Below are positions 16,038 through 24,308 of a DNA stretch of 64,000 bases, one piece after another. The translations under genes and the position numbers were made by a program. How positions within the stretch are numbered: the first letter of the stretch is position 1; every line of letters begins with the position of its first letter. Source of the DNA: Cohnella thermotolerans DSM 17683 (lineage in GTDB: Bacteria; Bacillota; Bacilli; Paenibacillales; Paenibacillaceae); NCBI RefSeq assembly GCF_000429825.1, contig NZ_KE386955.1, positions 174,204-238,203 of the forward strand, in the 5' to 3' direction. The notes beneath the pieces are model-generated. The model did not search any database. It saw only the letters and a program-made list of their open reading frames with translations, and was not told the DNA's origin.

Positions 16038-17630
16038 CTACCATCCGACCGCCGCGCCGTCGCAGCGCGGATCCGTCCCGCCGGAACGGAAGCCGTTCTC
16101 GTCGATGACGATCGCGTGCGCGTGGCCGACGATCCCGTCGAAATCGCCGACCGTTCGGACCGCGTGCCCCGCCCGCTTCAAGGCGTCGATCGTCTCCGGC
16201 GACACCCGGCTCTCCACTTTCAAATCCTGCGTTTGCTCGCCCCACGTTCTTCCCCATACCCAGCGCGGTTCCGATACCGCCGTTTGCGGATCCATGCCGA
16301 AATCGACGATGCGCGTAACGATGGCCGTCTGCGTCTGCGGCTGCCCTTCTCCGCCTTGCGTGCCGTACAGCAGGAACGGCTTGCCCTCCCGGAGAGCCAT
16401 GGCCGGCATCAGCGTATGGAATGTGCGCTTGTTCGGCTCCAGCCGGTTGACGTGACCGGGATCGAGCGAGAAGAAAGAGCCGCGGTTCTGCAGCAAAATG
16501 CCGGTGTCCCCGGCCGTGACGGCGGAGCCGAATTCGAAGTACAGGCTTTGGATAAAAGAGACGGCGTTGCCGTCTTCGTCCACGACCGCGGCGTAGGCCG
16601 TATCGCTGCCGACCGGCCGCGTCGCGACGGAGGAAGCCCGGCTGCGGTCGATCGCCCCGGCCAATTGTGCGGCGTAGTCCTTGGACAACAGGCGGTTCAG
16701 CGGCACCTCGGCGAAGTCCGGATCGGTCAGGTAGCGGTCGCGATCGCGGAAGCTTAGCTTGAGCGCTTCAATGATCGGATGGTAATAATCGAACGTGCCA
16801 TGTCCGGCCGCCCGCAAATCGAAGTGCTCCAGCGCTTGCAGCGCCATAATGCCGGTGAAGCCCTGGGAGTTCGGGGGAACCTGATACAGCTCATGGCCCC
16901 GGTATGTGCCGGTAATCGGCTCGACCCACTTCCCCGAATGGTCCGCGAAATCGTCGATCGTGAGCAGGCCATCCCTTTCGCTCAGGTACCGGACGATTTT
17001 GCGGGCCAATTCCCCTTTGTAGAAAGCGTCCTTGCCCTGGGCGGCAATCGCCCGCAGGCTGGCCCCAAGCTCTCTCTGGACGAACCGGCTGCCGATCGCG
17101 GGTACGCTTCCGTTCGGCAAATAGATGGCCGCCGTAACCGGCTGCTCCTGCAAAACGCCGAAGCGGCTCGCCGTCGTCTCATGCTGGTCGCGCGACAGCG
17201 GAAATCCGTCCATCGCGTAGCCGATAGCCGGCTCCAGCACCTCCGCCATGGACAGCCGGCCGTACGCTTTGAGCACCGCGTCCCAGCCGTCCGCCATCCC
17301 CGGCACCGTAATGACGCTGTGGGCTCCTCTCTGCGGAATGGACGTTTCGCCGGCAAAGCGCTCGCGGGTTGCCAGCCGGCCCGAGCGGCCGCTCGCGTTG
17401 TATGCGCGGACCGCCCGGTCCGCGCGGCTGTACGCCAGCCAGAAGGCGTCGCCTCCCAGCCCGGTCATATGCGGATAGACGACGGCGAGACAAGCGCTGA
17501 CCGCCACGGCGGCGTCGAACGCGTTGCCTCCCTTCTGCAAAATCCGGGCTCCCGCTGCGGATGCCAAATAATGAGGGCTGACCACCATCGTCTTCGTGCC
17601 GGTTATCGGTTTGCTGGACCTATGAGACAA
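16038..17630 (-). CDS. Gamma-glutamyltransferase family Ntn-hydrolase
   Basis: 530 aa. GGT-family enzymes cleave themselves at a Thr that becomes the N-terminal nucleophile and then transfer or hydrolyse gamma-glutamyl groups. Visible marks are GGNAFDAAVAVSACLAVVYPH, the region MTGLGGDAFWL, and SDTAYAAVVDEDGNAVSF with the predicted nucleophile Thr344. No signal peptide is seen, so this belongs to the cytoplasmic YwrD-like branch rather than the secreted Ggt. TTG start with GGAGG 6 bases upstream. It heads an operon with the amidase and the FAH fragment. Confidence 0.87.
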   Translation of the reverse strand: MSHRSSKPITGTKTMVVSPHYLASAAGARILQKGGNAFDAAVAVSACLAVVYPHMTGLGGDAFWLAYSRADRAVRAYNASGRSGRLATRERFAGETSIPQRGAHSVITVPGMADGWDAVLKAYGRLSMAEVLEPAIGYAMDGFPLSRDQHETTASRFGVLQEQPVTAAIYLPNGSVPAIGSRFVQRELGASLRAIAAQGKDAFYKGELARKIVRYLSERDGLLTIDDFADHSGKWVEPITGTYRGHELYQVPPNSQGFTGIMALQALEHFDLRAAGHGTFDYYHPIIEALKLSFRDRDRYLTDPDFAEVPLNRLLSKDYAAQLAGAIDRSRASSVATRPVGSDTAYAAVVDEDGNAVSFIQSLYFEFGSAVTAGDTGILLQNRGSFFSLDPGHVNRLEPNKRTFHTLMPAMALREGKPFLLYGTQGGEGQPQTQTAIVTRIVDFGMDPQTAVSEPRWVWGRTWGEQTQDLKVESRVSPETIDALKRAGHAVRTVGDFDGIVGHAHAIVIDENGFRSGGTDPRCDGAAVGW

Positions 17631-17696
17631 ATTCGTCCTCCCCTTTCGGCGTTTCGTCGATAATCGGTTTTGAATGAAGGCTAAAAACGTAACCTT

Positions 17697-17725
17697 AATT
17701 TAATCAACGCCGAAAAGGCGGTCAA
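17697..17725 (-). promoter_or_regulatory. Promoter of the GGT-amidase unit
   Basis: Minus-strand -35 TTGACC (17720-17725), 17-base spacer, -10 TAAATT (17697-17702), followed 66 bases later by the TTG start. Confidence 0.65.
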
Positions 17726-17975
17726 TTCGATTGGCGCGCTTTTTGTACGATCACTAATTGGAGGCGCTTTCATGTCATTCCGTGAACAAAAAGTGCGGGG
17801 ATGAAGGGAAGAAGCGGGGGGAGAGGGGACGCGGAGGATGTGAGCCTGCGGGGGGACGGTTGTGTGCCGGCGCGCGGAGCTGCAAGCCGATTTTGTCGCT
17901 TATAGCGAGCGGGATTGCAGCCGGCACACGGGGCTTGCAGCGTAATTTCCGCTGGCCGGGCTAATCCCTTTTCGT
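17726..17975. other. Intergenic stretch with a possible micro-ORF and a large hairpin
   Basis: No confident gene. On the plus strand TTGGAGG (17758-17764) precedes ATG at 17772 with ideal spacing, opening a 10-codon ORF (MSFREQKVRG) whose stop overlaps another ATG (17801) that opens 34 low-complexity codons. The second half holds an imperfect three-tier hairpin: GTGTGCCGG/CCGGCACAC (17862-17870 with 17921-17929), CTGCAA/TTGCAG inside it, and a TCGCT-TAT-AGCGA tip. It could mark the 3' end of the glcDF transcript, which stops at 17976. Confidence 0.35.
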
Positions 17976-19364
17976 TCAGACCGTAGACTGGTAATCCCGC
18001 TTCATGCGCTCATGCAGGAAATCGACGATATGCAAGACGCGCATCCCGCTTCCTGCGGCATGGCGCTCGACTCCTAGCTTCATTTGCAGCAGGCACCCCG
18101 GGTTGCTCGTCAGCAAATAATGCGCTTGCGTCGCGTTTGCGTGCTCCATTTTGTGCTCCAAAATACGGTTGGCCATCTCCGGCTGCGTCAAATTGTAGAT
18201 GCCCGCGGAGCCGCAGCAGCGGTCCGCTTCGAACATCTCGACGAACTCCACGCCCTCGACCCGTCGCATCAGCGTCCGCGGCGCTTCCGACGACCGCATG
18301 ACGTTGCGCAAATGGCAGGAGTCCTGGTACGTGATGCGAAGCGGAGCGTCAGCCGCCCCCGTACGCTCCGACCCCGAAGCCGCGCGCTCCTCCCCGGACT
18401 CCGACTCCGGCGGGCCGAACGAAGGAACGCGCCCGTACCGGACGATCAGTTCGCTGACATCCTTCACCCGTTCAGCGAACCAGGCCGCGTCTTCGCGATC
18501 ATCCGAGTCCTCGTGCAGCAGATGGTCGTACTCGACCAGAATCGCCCCGCAGCCTCCGGCATTGGAGACGATGAAGTCGACGCCCGCCTCCTTGAACGCC
18601 CGGATATTGCGGCGGGCCAGGTCGCGAGCGCCTTCCGCTTCCCCGCTATGGGCGTGCAAGGCGCCGCAGCAGTTTTGCGTCTTCGGAATGACGACCTCGA
18701 AGCCCGCTTCCGTCAGCAGTTCGACGGTATGCACGTTCGTCTCCGTGAACAGCGTATCCATCAGGCAGCCGCGGAACAGCCCGACGGTGGCGATCTTCTC
18801 GCCCTTGGCCGGATGCCGCTCGCCGATCCGTTCGACGACACCGCGGCCCGAGCCGGCCGGCAAAATGCGCTCCATGTCGGCGAGCTGCCTCGGCAGAAGC
18901 TTCAGCGCGCCCGTTCGTCGCGCGAGGCGCTGCAGCCCAAAGACCCGATAGGCGTGCAGCGCTTTGCCCGCCAGCCGCATCCGGCTTTGCTTCGGGAACA
19001 ACTCCTTGAAGACGAGGCGCCGCACGCCCTTCACCCACAGGCGATGACGCCGCGTATGATCCTCGATCGCGTCGCGCGCCTGCTCGAGCAGCCGCCCGTA
19101 CTTGACGTCGGCCGGACAAGCGGGCTCGCAGGCCCGGCAGCCGAGACAATGGTTCATTTGCTCCTCGAACGCTTCGTCCGGTTCCATCAGGCCGTCGGCA
19201 ACCGCCTTCATAAGCGCGATCCGCCCCCGCGGCGATTCGGCCTCCACGCCCGTCTCGCGGAACGTCGGGCAAGCCGGCAGGCAGAAGCCGCAGCGCATGC
19301 AGTTCGTAAGCTGGTCTTCGTCCAGCCGGATTTTCAATTGGGAAGCAAGCTGCGGATTAGCCAC
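17976..19364 (-). CDS. glcF: Glycolate oxidase iron-sulfur subunit
   Basis: 462 aa electron-transfer subunit. Two 4Fe-4S ferredoxin motifs are present at the N-terminus (CMRCGFCLPACP and CLGCRACEPACP), followed by two CCG domains (NCCGALHAHSGE and RCCGSAGIYNL). It takes electrons from the FAD subunit GlcD, whose gene ends inside its first 8 bases. No GlcE homologue is seen, so this is the two-gene form common in Bacilli (YsfC/YsfD type). D-lactate is an alternative substrate. Confidence 0.9.
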   Translation of the reverse strand: MANPQLASQLKIRLDEDQLTNCMRCGFCLPACPTFRETGVEAESPRGRIALMKAVADGLMEPDEAFEEQMNHCLGCRACEPACPADVKYGRLLEQARDAIEDHTRRHRLWVKGVRRLVFKELFPKQSRMRLAGKALHAYRVFGLQRLARRTGALKLLPRQLADMERILPAGSGRGVVERIGERHPAKGEKIATVGLFRGCLMDTLFTETNVHTVELLTEAGFEVVIPKTQNCCGALHAHSGEAEGARDLARRNIRAFKEAGVDFIVSNAGGCGAILVEYDHLLHEDSDDREDAAWFAERVKDVSELIVRYGRVPSFGPPESESGEERAASGSERTGAADAPLRITYQDSCHLRNVMRSSEAPRTLMRRVEGVEFVEMFEADRCCGSAGIYNLTQPEMANRILEHKMEHANATQAHYLLTSNPGCLLQMKLGVERHAAGSGMRVLHIVDFLHERMKRDYQSTV

Positions 19365-20781
19365 GCTGAAGCACCACCCTTTTGCGCGTTTCCTTCGCGA
19401 ACATTTTGCCGGGGTTCAGCAGATTGTACGGATCGAAAGCCGCTTTGATCGCTTTCATCGCGCCGATGCCGGCCGCCCCCACCTTCCACTCGAGGAACGG
19501 CGCCTTGACGACGCCGACGCCGTGCTCGCCGGTAATCGTGCCGCCCAGCTCGATCGCCGCCTCGAAAATTTCCGCGAACGCCTCTTCCACGCGGACCACT
19601 TCGTCATGATCCCTGGCGTCGGTCGTCGCCGTCGGATGCAGGTTGCCGTCGCCGGCATGGCCGAACGTGCAAATGCTGACGTTGTGCTTGCGGGCGATCC
19701 GCCCGATGGCGAGCACCATGTCGGCGATTTTGGACCGCGGCACGGTCGCATCCTCGAGAATCGTCGTCGGCCGCAGCCGGGCGAGCGCGGTAAATGCGCT
19801 CCGCCGCGCGGTCAGCAGCTTGAGCGCCTCCTCCGGCGACTTCGCTACGCTCACCTCCGTGGCGCGTTCCGCGCGGCAGATCGCCTCGATTCGGGCGATG
19901 TCGCGTTCGACCGTCTCCGGCTCGCCGTCCTGCTCGATCAGAAGCATCGCCTCCGCGTCGCGAGGCAGGCCGAGCTTCGCGAAATCGTCGACGACCCGGA
20001 TCGTCGGGTTGTCGAGAATTTCGAGCGTCGCCGGAATGATGCGGTTCTCGATAATTTTGGACACGGTGCGGGCCGCGTCGTACAGATCGGCGTACATGGC
20101 GAGCATCGTCTTTTTCGCCTTGGGCGGCGGAATGAGCTTCAGCGTCGCCTCCGTGATGATCGCGAGCGTGCCTTCCGAGCCGACGAGCAGCTTCGTCAGG
20201 TCGTAGCCGGCGACGTCCTTCATCAGCTTGCCGCCGGTCCGGATAATATCGCCGTTCGCCAGCACCGCCTCGAGGCCGATGACGTAATCCTTGGTCGTGC
20301 CGTATTTGAGGCCGCGAAGGCCGCCCGAGTTCTCCGCGATGTTGCCGCCGATCGTCGAGACGGCCATGCTGCTCGGGTCCGGCGGATAGAACAGACCGAG
20401 GCTTTCCACGTGCGCGGCGAACGCTTTCGTATTCACCCCCGGCTGGACGACCGCCGCCAAATTTTCCAGATCGATCCCCACAATCCGGTTCATCCGGTGC
20501 ATGACCATGACGACGCCGCCTTGAACGGGAACGGTCCCCCCGCACAGATTGGTGCCCGACCCCCGGCTGACGACCGGGATGCGGTGGTTGTACAGCGTTT
20601 TCATGACCGCCGACACTTCCGCGGTGCCGCGCGGATAGACGACGGCGTCGGGCAGCGCCTGCTGCATCGGCGTGCCGTCGTAGGAGTGGGTAACGAGCGA
20701 TTGCGGATCGTCTTTGAAGCCGTCATCGCCGAGTATGGCGATCAGTTCGCGTTTGGCCGGTTCGGGCAGCAAGCCGGACAC
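19357..20781 (-). CDS. glcD: FAD-linked glycolate/D-lactate oxidase subunit
   Basis: 474 aa. The PCMH-type FAD domain shows SRGSGTNLCGG near residue 75, TIGGNIAENSGG, and GTTKDYVIGLEAVLANG; the FAD-oxidase C domain carries FGHAGDGNLHP and ends GEHGVG...KAPFL. It oxidises a 2-hydroxy acid and passes electrons to GlcF, with which it overlaps by 8 bases. A palindrome and a promoter lie just upstream, between it and a divergent FadR-type gene, so it is probably controlled by that regulator. Confidence 0.9.
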   Translation of the reverse strand: MSGLLPEPAKRELIAILGDDGFKDDPQSLVTHSYDGTPMQQALPDAVVYPRGTAEVSAVMKTLYNHRIPVVSRGSGTNLCGGTVPVQGGVVMVMHRMNRIVGIDLENLAAVVQPGVNTKAFAAHVESLGLFYPPDPSSMAVSTIGGNIAENSGGLRGLKYGTTKDYVIGLEAVLANGDIIRTGGKLMKDVAGYDLTKLLVGSEGTLAIITEATLKLIPPPKAKKTMLAMYADLYDAARTVSKIIENRIIPATLEILDNPTIRVVDDFAKLGLPRDAEAMLLIEQDGEPETVERDIARIEAICRAERATEVSVAKSPEEALKLLTARRSAFTALARLRPTTILEDATVPRSKIADMVLAIGRIARKHNVSICTFGHAGDGNLHPTATTDARDHDEVVRVEEAFAEIFEAAIELGGTITGEHGVGVVKAPFLEWKVGAAGIGAMKAIKAAFDPYNLLNPGKMFAKETRKRVVLQRG

Positions 20782-20809
20782 TTCCTTTCCGGGAACAATA
20801 GAAACAATC

Positions 20810-20828
20810 TCATCAGGTCATCTGATGA
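20810..20828. promoter_or_regulatory. Likely operator for the FadR/GntR regulator
   Basis: A perfect 7-bp inverted repeat with a 5-base centre, TCATCAG-GTCAT-CTGATGA, sits 29-47 bases before the glcD start and downstream of a minus-strand -10 TATACT. FadR-subfamily regulators bind short palindromes of this type, often with a GGTC half. It is well placed to block glcDF transcription. Confidence 0.6.
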
Positions 20829-20930
20829 CTTTCGTCGATTTGTAGTATACACTAAAATAAGAGCAGCGAGAAGCCGTTATTTTTCGTTCGTTTGTCTTGA
20901 ACCGAAGCTGATGGCGGCAAAGGAGCGACT

Positions 20931-21659
20931 ATGAACGATCAACGTCCGTTAAAAAGCCACGAATGGGTTATGAACGATTTGAAAAAACAGCTGGAGGAAG
21001 GCGCTCTTGCCCCAGGGGACCGGCTGGCTTCGGTGGTGGAGCTGGCGGAGCGGTACGGCGTCGGACGTTCGACCGTGCGGGAGGCGCTGAGCGCGCTCAA
21101 GGCGATGGGCATGCTCGACATTCGCCAAGGCGGAGGCACATTCGTAAAAGCGGTTCGGCCGAACGCCGAGCCGAAGCATCCGTCCATGCTCCATCCGGAA
21201 GCTTGGGCCGACCGGGCTTTGTCGCTTCGCCACGTTCTCGAGGTGAGGCGGCTGCTGGAAACCGGCTGCGCCGCGCTGGCGGCCGCCAACCGGACGCAGG
21301 ACGATGTGGATCAGCTGTCGGCGATCCTGGACGGCATGGAAGCGCGTCTCGACGACGAAGCGTTTAACGAGCAGGCCGACGTCCGGTTCCACGCGCGCAT
21401 CGCCGCCGCAACCGGCAATCCGCTGCTCATTCAGCTGATGGAGTCGCTCGCCCATCGGCTTCACGACAGCATGCGGGACACGCGGGCGCTCTGGTTTTAC
21501 GCCGAGCGTTCCACCGCGAAGCGGCTGCTCGAGGAGCATCGCGCCATTTTCGAAGCGATCGCCGAAGGCGACGCGAAGCAGGCCGAAGCCCGCATGGCTC
21601 GGCATATCGCCAAAGTCGAGCAGGTGCTGGAAGAGAAGGGCGCGTCGACGAATGAATAG
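20931..21659 (+). CDS. FadR-subfamily GntR transcriptional regulator (GlcC/LutR-like)
   Basis: 242 aa. The winged helix (residues 10-75) contains LASVVELAERYGVGRSTVREALSALK-type recognition helices and the wing GMLDIRQGGGTFV. The C-terminal FCD domain has the three metal-binding histidine regions (ADVRFHARIAAATGN, MARHIAKVE) and binds a small carboxylate. GGAGCG precedes the ATG at 20931. It is divergent from glcDF, which it most likely controls with glycolate or lactate as effector. Confidence 0.88.
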   Translation: MNDQRPLKSHEWVMNDLKKQLEEGALAPGDRLASVVELAERYGVGRSTVREALSALKAMGMLDIRQGGGTFVKAVRPNAEPKHPSMLHPEAWADRALSLRHVLEVRRLLETGCAALAAANRTQDDVDQLSAILDGMEARLDDEAFNEQADVRFHARIAAATGNPLLIQLMESLAHRLHDSMRDTRALWFYAERSTAKRLLEEHRAIFEAIAEGDAKQAEARMARHIAKVEQVLEEKGASTNE

Positions 21660-21711
21660 CCGGGCTGTTGTTCAAGAAGTCCGGTTCGCAGCAACTATTT
21701 GCTTATAAATA

Positions 21712-21758
21712 AACCGACCCATGCAAGGCAATCTGCCCGCCGGGTCGGCTTTTTTTTC
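21712..21758. terminator. Bidirectional terminator between the GntR gene and spo0A
   Basis: CCGACCC...GGGTCGG stem followed by eight T on the plus strand; on the minus strand it is followed by GGTTTATTTATAA. It serves both convergent genes. Confidence 0.85.
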
Positions 21759-21774
21759 ACTATTCTTCCTTCTT

Positions 21775-22590
21775 TCAGCTCACCTTGTGCTCGATCCGCA
21801 GCTTGTCCGCGACCATCGCGATGAATTCGCTGTTGGTCGGTTTGGACTTGCTGATGTTGATCGTGTACCCGAACAGATGGCTGATGCTGTCGATGTTGCC
21901 GCGCGTCCAGGCCACCTCGATTGCGTGGCGGATGGCGCGTTCAACGCGGGACGGCGTCGTCTTGAACTTCTCCGCGATCGCCGGGTACAGCGTTTTCGTG
22001 ATCGCGCCGAGAATCTCGATGTTGTTGTACACCATCGTGATCGCTTCGCGCAAATACTGATAACCCTTGATGTGAGCGGGAACGCCGATCTCATGAATGA
22101 TGCTCGTAATATTGGCGTCCAAATTTTTCGGCTTGCCGATCGGAACGATATTGGAACGGCTCGCACCGATGGGCGAAGTGATGACGGAAGTCGATGCGGT
22201 CGTCGTGGCGGAGCCTGCCAATTGCCGAATCCGGTTGGCCAGCACATCCATATCGAACGGCTTCAATATGTAGTATGAAGCGCCGAGTTGAACCGCTCGC
22301 TGCGTTATGTTCTCCTGACCGAAGGCGGTCAGCATAATAATCTTGGGGCTGGGCGTCAAATTCAGCTCCCGCAACTTTTCCAGAACGCCAAGGCCGTCCA
22401 AATGGGGCATAATGATGTCGAGAATCATTACGTCCGGAACGAGCCGATTCTCCTCCAACTGGCGGATGACTTCTTCTCCGTTGTACGCCACGCCGATGAC
22501 CGTCATATCTTCCTGTTCTTCAATATACTCGGACAACAGGTTAGTAAATTCTCGGTTGTCGTCAGCCAGAAATACTTCAATCCGCTGCAA
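21775..22590 (-). CDS. spo0A: Sporulation master regulator Spo0A
   Basis: 271 aa response regulator that starts sporulation and binds 0A boxes. The receiver has [10 protein letters not shown] with the acidic pair at 10-11 and phospho-Asp58 ([12 protein letters not shown]). The DNA-binding domain is nearly canonical: [19 protein letters not shown], then [19 protein letters not shown]. The frame is open 21 codons further up, but the TTG at 22590 has AAAGGGAGG at an 8-base spacing and yields the normal N-terminus ([12 protein letters not shown]). A sigma-H promoter and two 0A boxes lie upstream, between it and spoIVB. Confidence 0.97.
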   Translation of the reverse strand: MQRIEVFLADDNREFTNLLSEYIEEQEDMTVIGVAYNGEEVIRQLEENRLVPDVMILDIIMPHLDGLGVLEKLRELNLTPSPKIIMLTAFGQENITQRAVQLGASYYILKPFDMDVLANRIRQLAGSATTTASTSVITSPIGASRSNIVPIGKPKNLDANITSIIHEIGVPAHIKGYQYLREAITMVYNNIEILGAITKTLYPAIAEKFKTTPSRVERAIRHAIEVAWTRGNIDSISHLFGYTINISKSKPTNSEFIAMVADKLRIEHKVS

Positions 22591-22670
22591 GGTCTGGTCC
22601 TCCCTTTCTGACAATTGAGATGATGGGTTCAGGAAACGCTCCGGGACGCTCATGCGTTCCTATGGTATCC

Positions 22671-22700
22671 GAATTCGACATACGGGAAAGCAATTCCTTC
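22671..22700 (-). promoter_or_regulatory. Sigma-H promoter of spo0A overlapped by a 0A box
   Basis: Minus strand -35 GAAGGAATT (22692-22700) matches the sigma-H consensus RNAGGAWWW completely. After 12 bases comes GTCGAATTC (22671-22679), matching RNNGAATWW in all but the last base. An exact 0A box TGTCGAA (22674-22680) overlaps the -10, as in autoregulated spo0A promoters. Confidence 0.8.
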
Positions 22701-22785
22701 TTGCGCGGAAATTTTTTCTTTATTTTTTTTATGATATCGAATATAATAAATATTTTATGTCATTTCACGTGTTTTTTCGCATTTT

Positions 22786-22792
22786 TTCGACA
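22786..22792 (-). promoter_or_regulatory. Second 0A box upstream of spo0A
   Basis: An exact TGTCGAA on the minus strand, about 110 bases upstream of the first box. A very AT-rich stretch between them could hold the vegetative promoter; I did not find a clear -35/-10 pair there. Confidence 0.6.
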
Positions 22793-22847
22793 ATCGTTTC
22801 AACAATGCCCAACGTCGGATGGTTGAAAAAGGCAAACACCCAAGGCG

Positions 22848-24182
22848 CTAAACCGCCTTAGATGTCGCCTGCTCTTGTCCCTGTTGAAGCATAATTCCCG
22901 CGTCCTGCAGCATCCATTCGATGAAGCAGCCGTATCCGGAAGTCGGATCGTTCACGAATACGTGGGTGACCGCCCCGACCAGCTTCCCATTTTGCAGAAT
23001 CGGACTGCCGCTCATTCCTTGCACGATGCCGCCGGTTCGCTCCAGGAGCTTCGGATCGGTAATGCGGATCACCATGCCTTTCGTGGCCGGCGTCGTCTGC
23101 TTGGCGACGTGCACGATCTGAATGTTGAACCGCTCGACCTTCTGGCCGTTGACGACCGTCAAGATCTCGGCCGGGCCTTCCTCCACCTCCTCCGCGAACG
23201 CCACCGGTACCGGCTCCATGTGCAAGCCGTGATCGGGCAAGTGGCTCATTTTGCCGAAAATCCCGAATGGAGTATTCTTCTCGACGTTGCCCAGCGTCTT
23301 CCCTTCCTTGTTGATCGTCGCCCGCTTCTCTCCGGGTTCGCCGCTTTGGCTTTTGGATATCGAGAGCACGTTGGATTGCAAAATTTGTCCGCTGCCTACC
23401 GAGATCGGCGTTTGGGTGTCCATATCGGTAATGACGTGGCCCAGCGCGCCGTACACGCCTTGATCGGGCGCATAGAACGTCAGCGTTCCGACGCCGGCGG
23501 CGGAATCCCGAATGTACAAACCGAGCCGCCATACCTGATCTTCCTGGTCGAATGACGGAGACAACGACGTTCTAAAAAGCAACTTGCCGCGCCGGACATC
23601 GAGCTGCAGCGGTTTGCCCGACTTGCCCGCTTCGTTCGCAAGCTTCGCCACCTTCGTGACATCGTTCAGCGCTTGTCCGTTGATGGCGACGATCAGATCG
23701 CCCAACTTCAGCTTGGCGTCTTCGCCGGGCGACTGGCGGGTGTTCGGTCCCGTCTGCACCAGATGATGGCCCACGACCATAATGCCGGCCGCTTTGACCT
23801 TAACGCCGATCGTCTGGCCGCCGGGTACGACCCGCAAATCCGGAAGAACCTGCAGTTTGACCGTTTTGAAAGGAATTTTGCCGAAAAGCTTGAGCTTAAG
23901 CTCCGTCACACCGCTTGTCTTCGGTTCAATCGATAACGGCCGGTTCAAATCGACCGGAAACGTCGAGCGGCTCACGCCGTTGACCGCCGCCACTTCCGGA
24001 TTGAGACTGGCCTGAGCATGCACCGGCATCGCGTATTTCAGATGCTTTGCCTGTCCCTGGAACAGCCGCAGCTCGTTCGGAAACGCGGCATAATGACGAA
24101 TCGGAGCGGAGGTGACAGCCAGACACAAGAAGATAACGAGAAGGATGCCGAAGCTGCGTCGCATGATGAGCTTCCGGTTCAA
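22848..24182 (-). CDS. spoIVB: SpoIVB serine peptidase
   Basis: 444 aa forespore protease secreted across the inner forespore membrane; it cleaves SpoIVFA and so triggers SpoIVFB and pro-sigma-K processing. An N-terminal transmembrane/signal segment (FGILLVIFLCLAVTSA) is followed by a PDZ domain (VKAAGIMVVGHHL...GDLIVAINGQAL) and the S55 peptidase domain with GALGHVITDMDT (His) and GMSGSPILQNGKLVGAVTHV, where the predicted nucleophile is Ser393. TTG at 24182 has GGGAG upstream; the ATG six codons later is an alternative. It stands between recN and spo0A exactly as in Bacillus. Confidence 0.95.
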   Translation of the reverse strand: MNRKLIMRRSFGILLVIFLCLAVTSAPIRHYAAFPNELRLFQGQAKHLKYAMPVHAQASLNPEVAAVNGVSRSTFPVDLNRPLSIEPKTSGVTELKLKLFGKIPFKTVKLQVLPDLRVVPGGQTIGVKVKAAGIMVVGHHLVQTGPNTRQSPGEDAKLKLGDLIVAINGQALNDVTKVAKLANEAGKSGKPLQLDVRRGKLLFRTSLSPSFDQEDQVWRLGLYIRDSAAGVGTLTFYAPDQGVYGALGHVITDMDTQTPISVGSGQILQSNVLSISKSQSGEPGEKRATINKEGKTLGNVEKNTPFGIFGKMSHLPDHGLHMEPVPVAFAEEVEEGPAEILTVVNGQKVERFNIQIVHVAKQTTPATKGMVIRITDPKLLERTGGIVQGMSGSPILQNGKLVGAVTHVFVNDPTSGYGCFIEWMLQDAGIMLQQGQEQATSKAV

Positions 24183-24308
24183 AATCCCACGCTCCCTTAC
24201 AGTCTTTCCCGGCTCCGAATTCGGCCGGCAACGTACCTATAAGGTAACCGCGCCCTCCTGCTTTTATGTTCCCGAAAAGCTTCCTTGAATATGGCGTTTT
24301 TCGCGTCG

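Noticed and set aside
17758-17964. 68-codon plus-strand frame beside the micro-ORF
   Set aside because: Its start lies inside the RBS of the better micro-ORF and the product is Gly/Arg-rich without conserved features.
19102-20934. 610-codon plus-strand frame over glcF and glcD
   Set aside because: Antisense to two genes with complete cofactor motifs; composition is His/Arg-rich with no domain and no RBS.
24183-24308. Sigma-G promoter for spoIVB
   Set aside because: CATATT and CATAAAA occur, but the spacing is about 21 bases and the -35 lacks its first G, so I did not call it.
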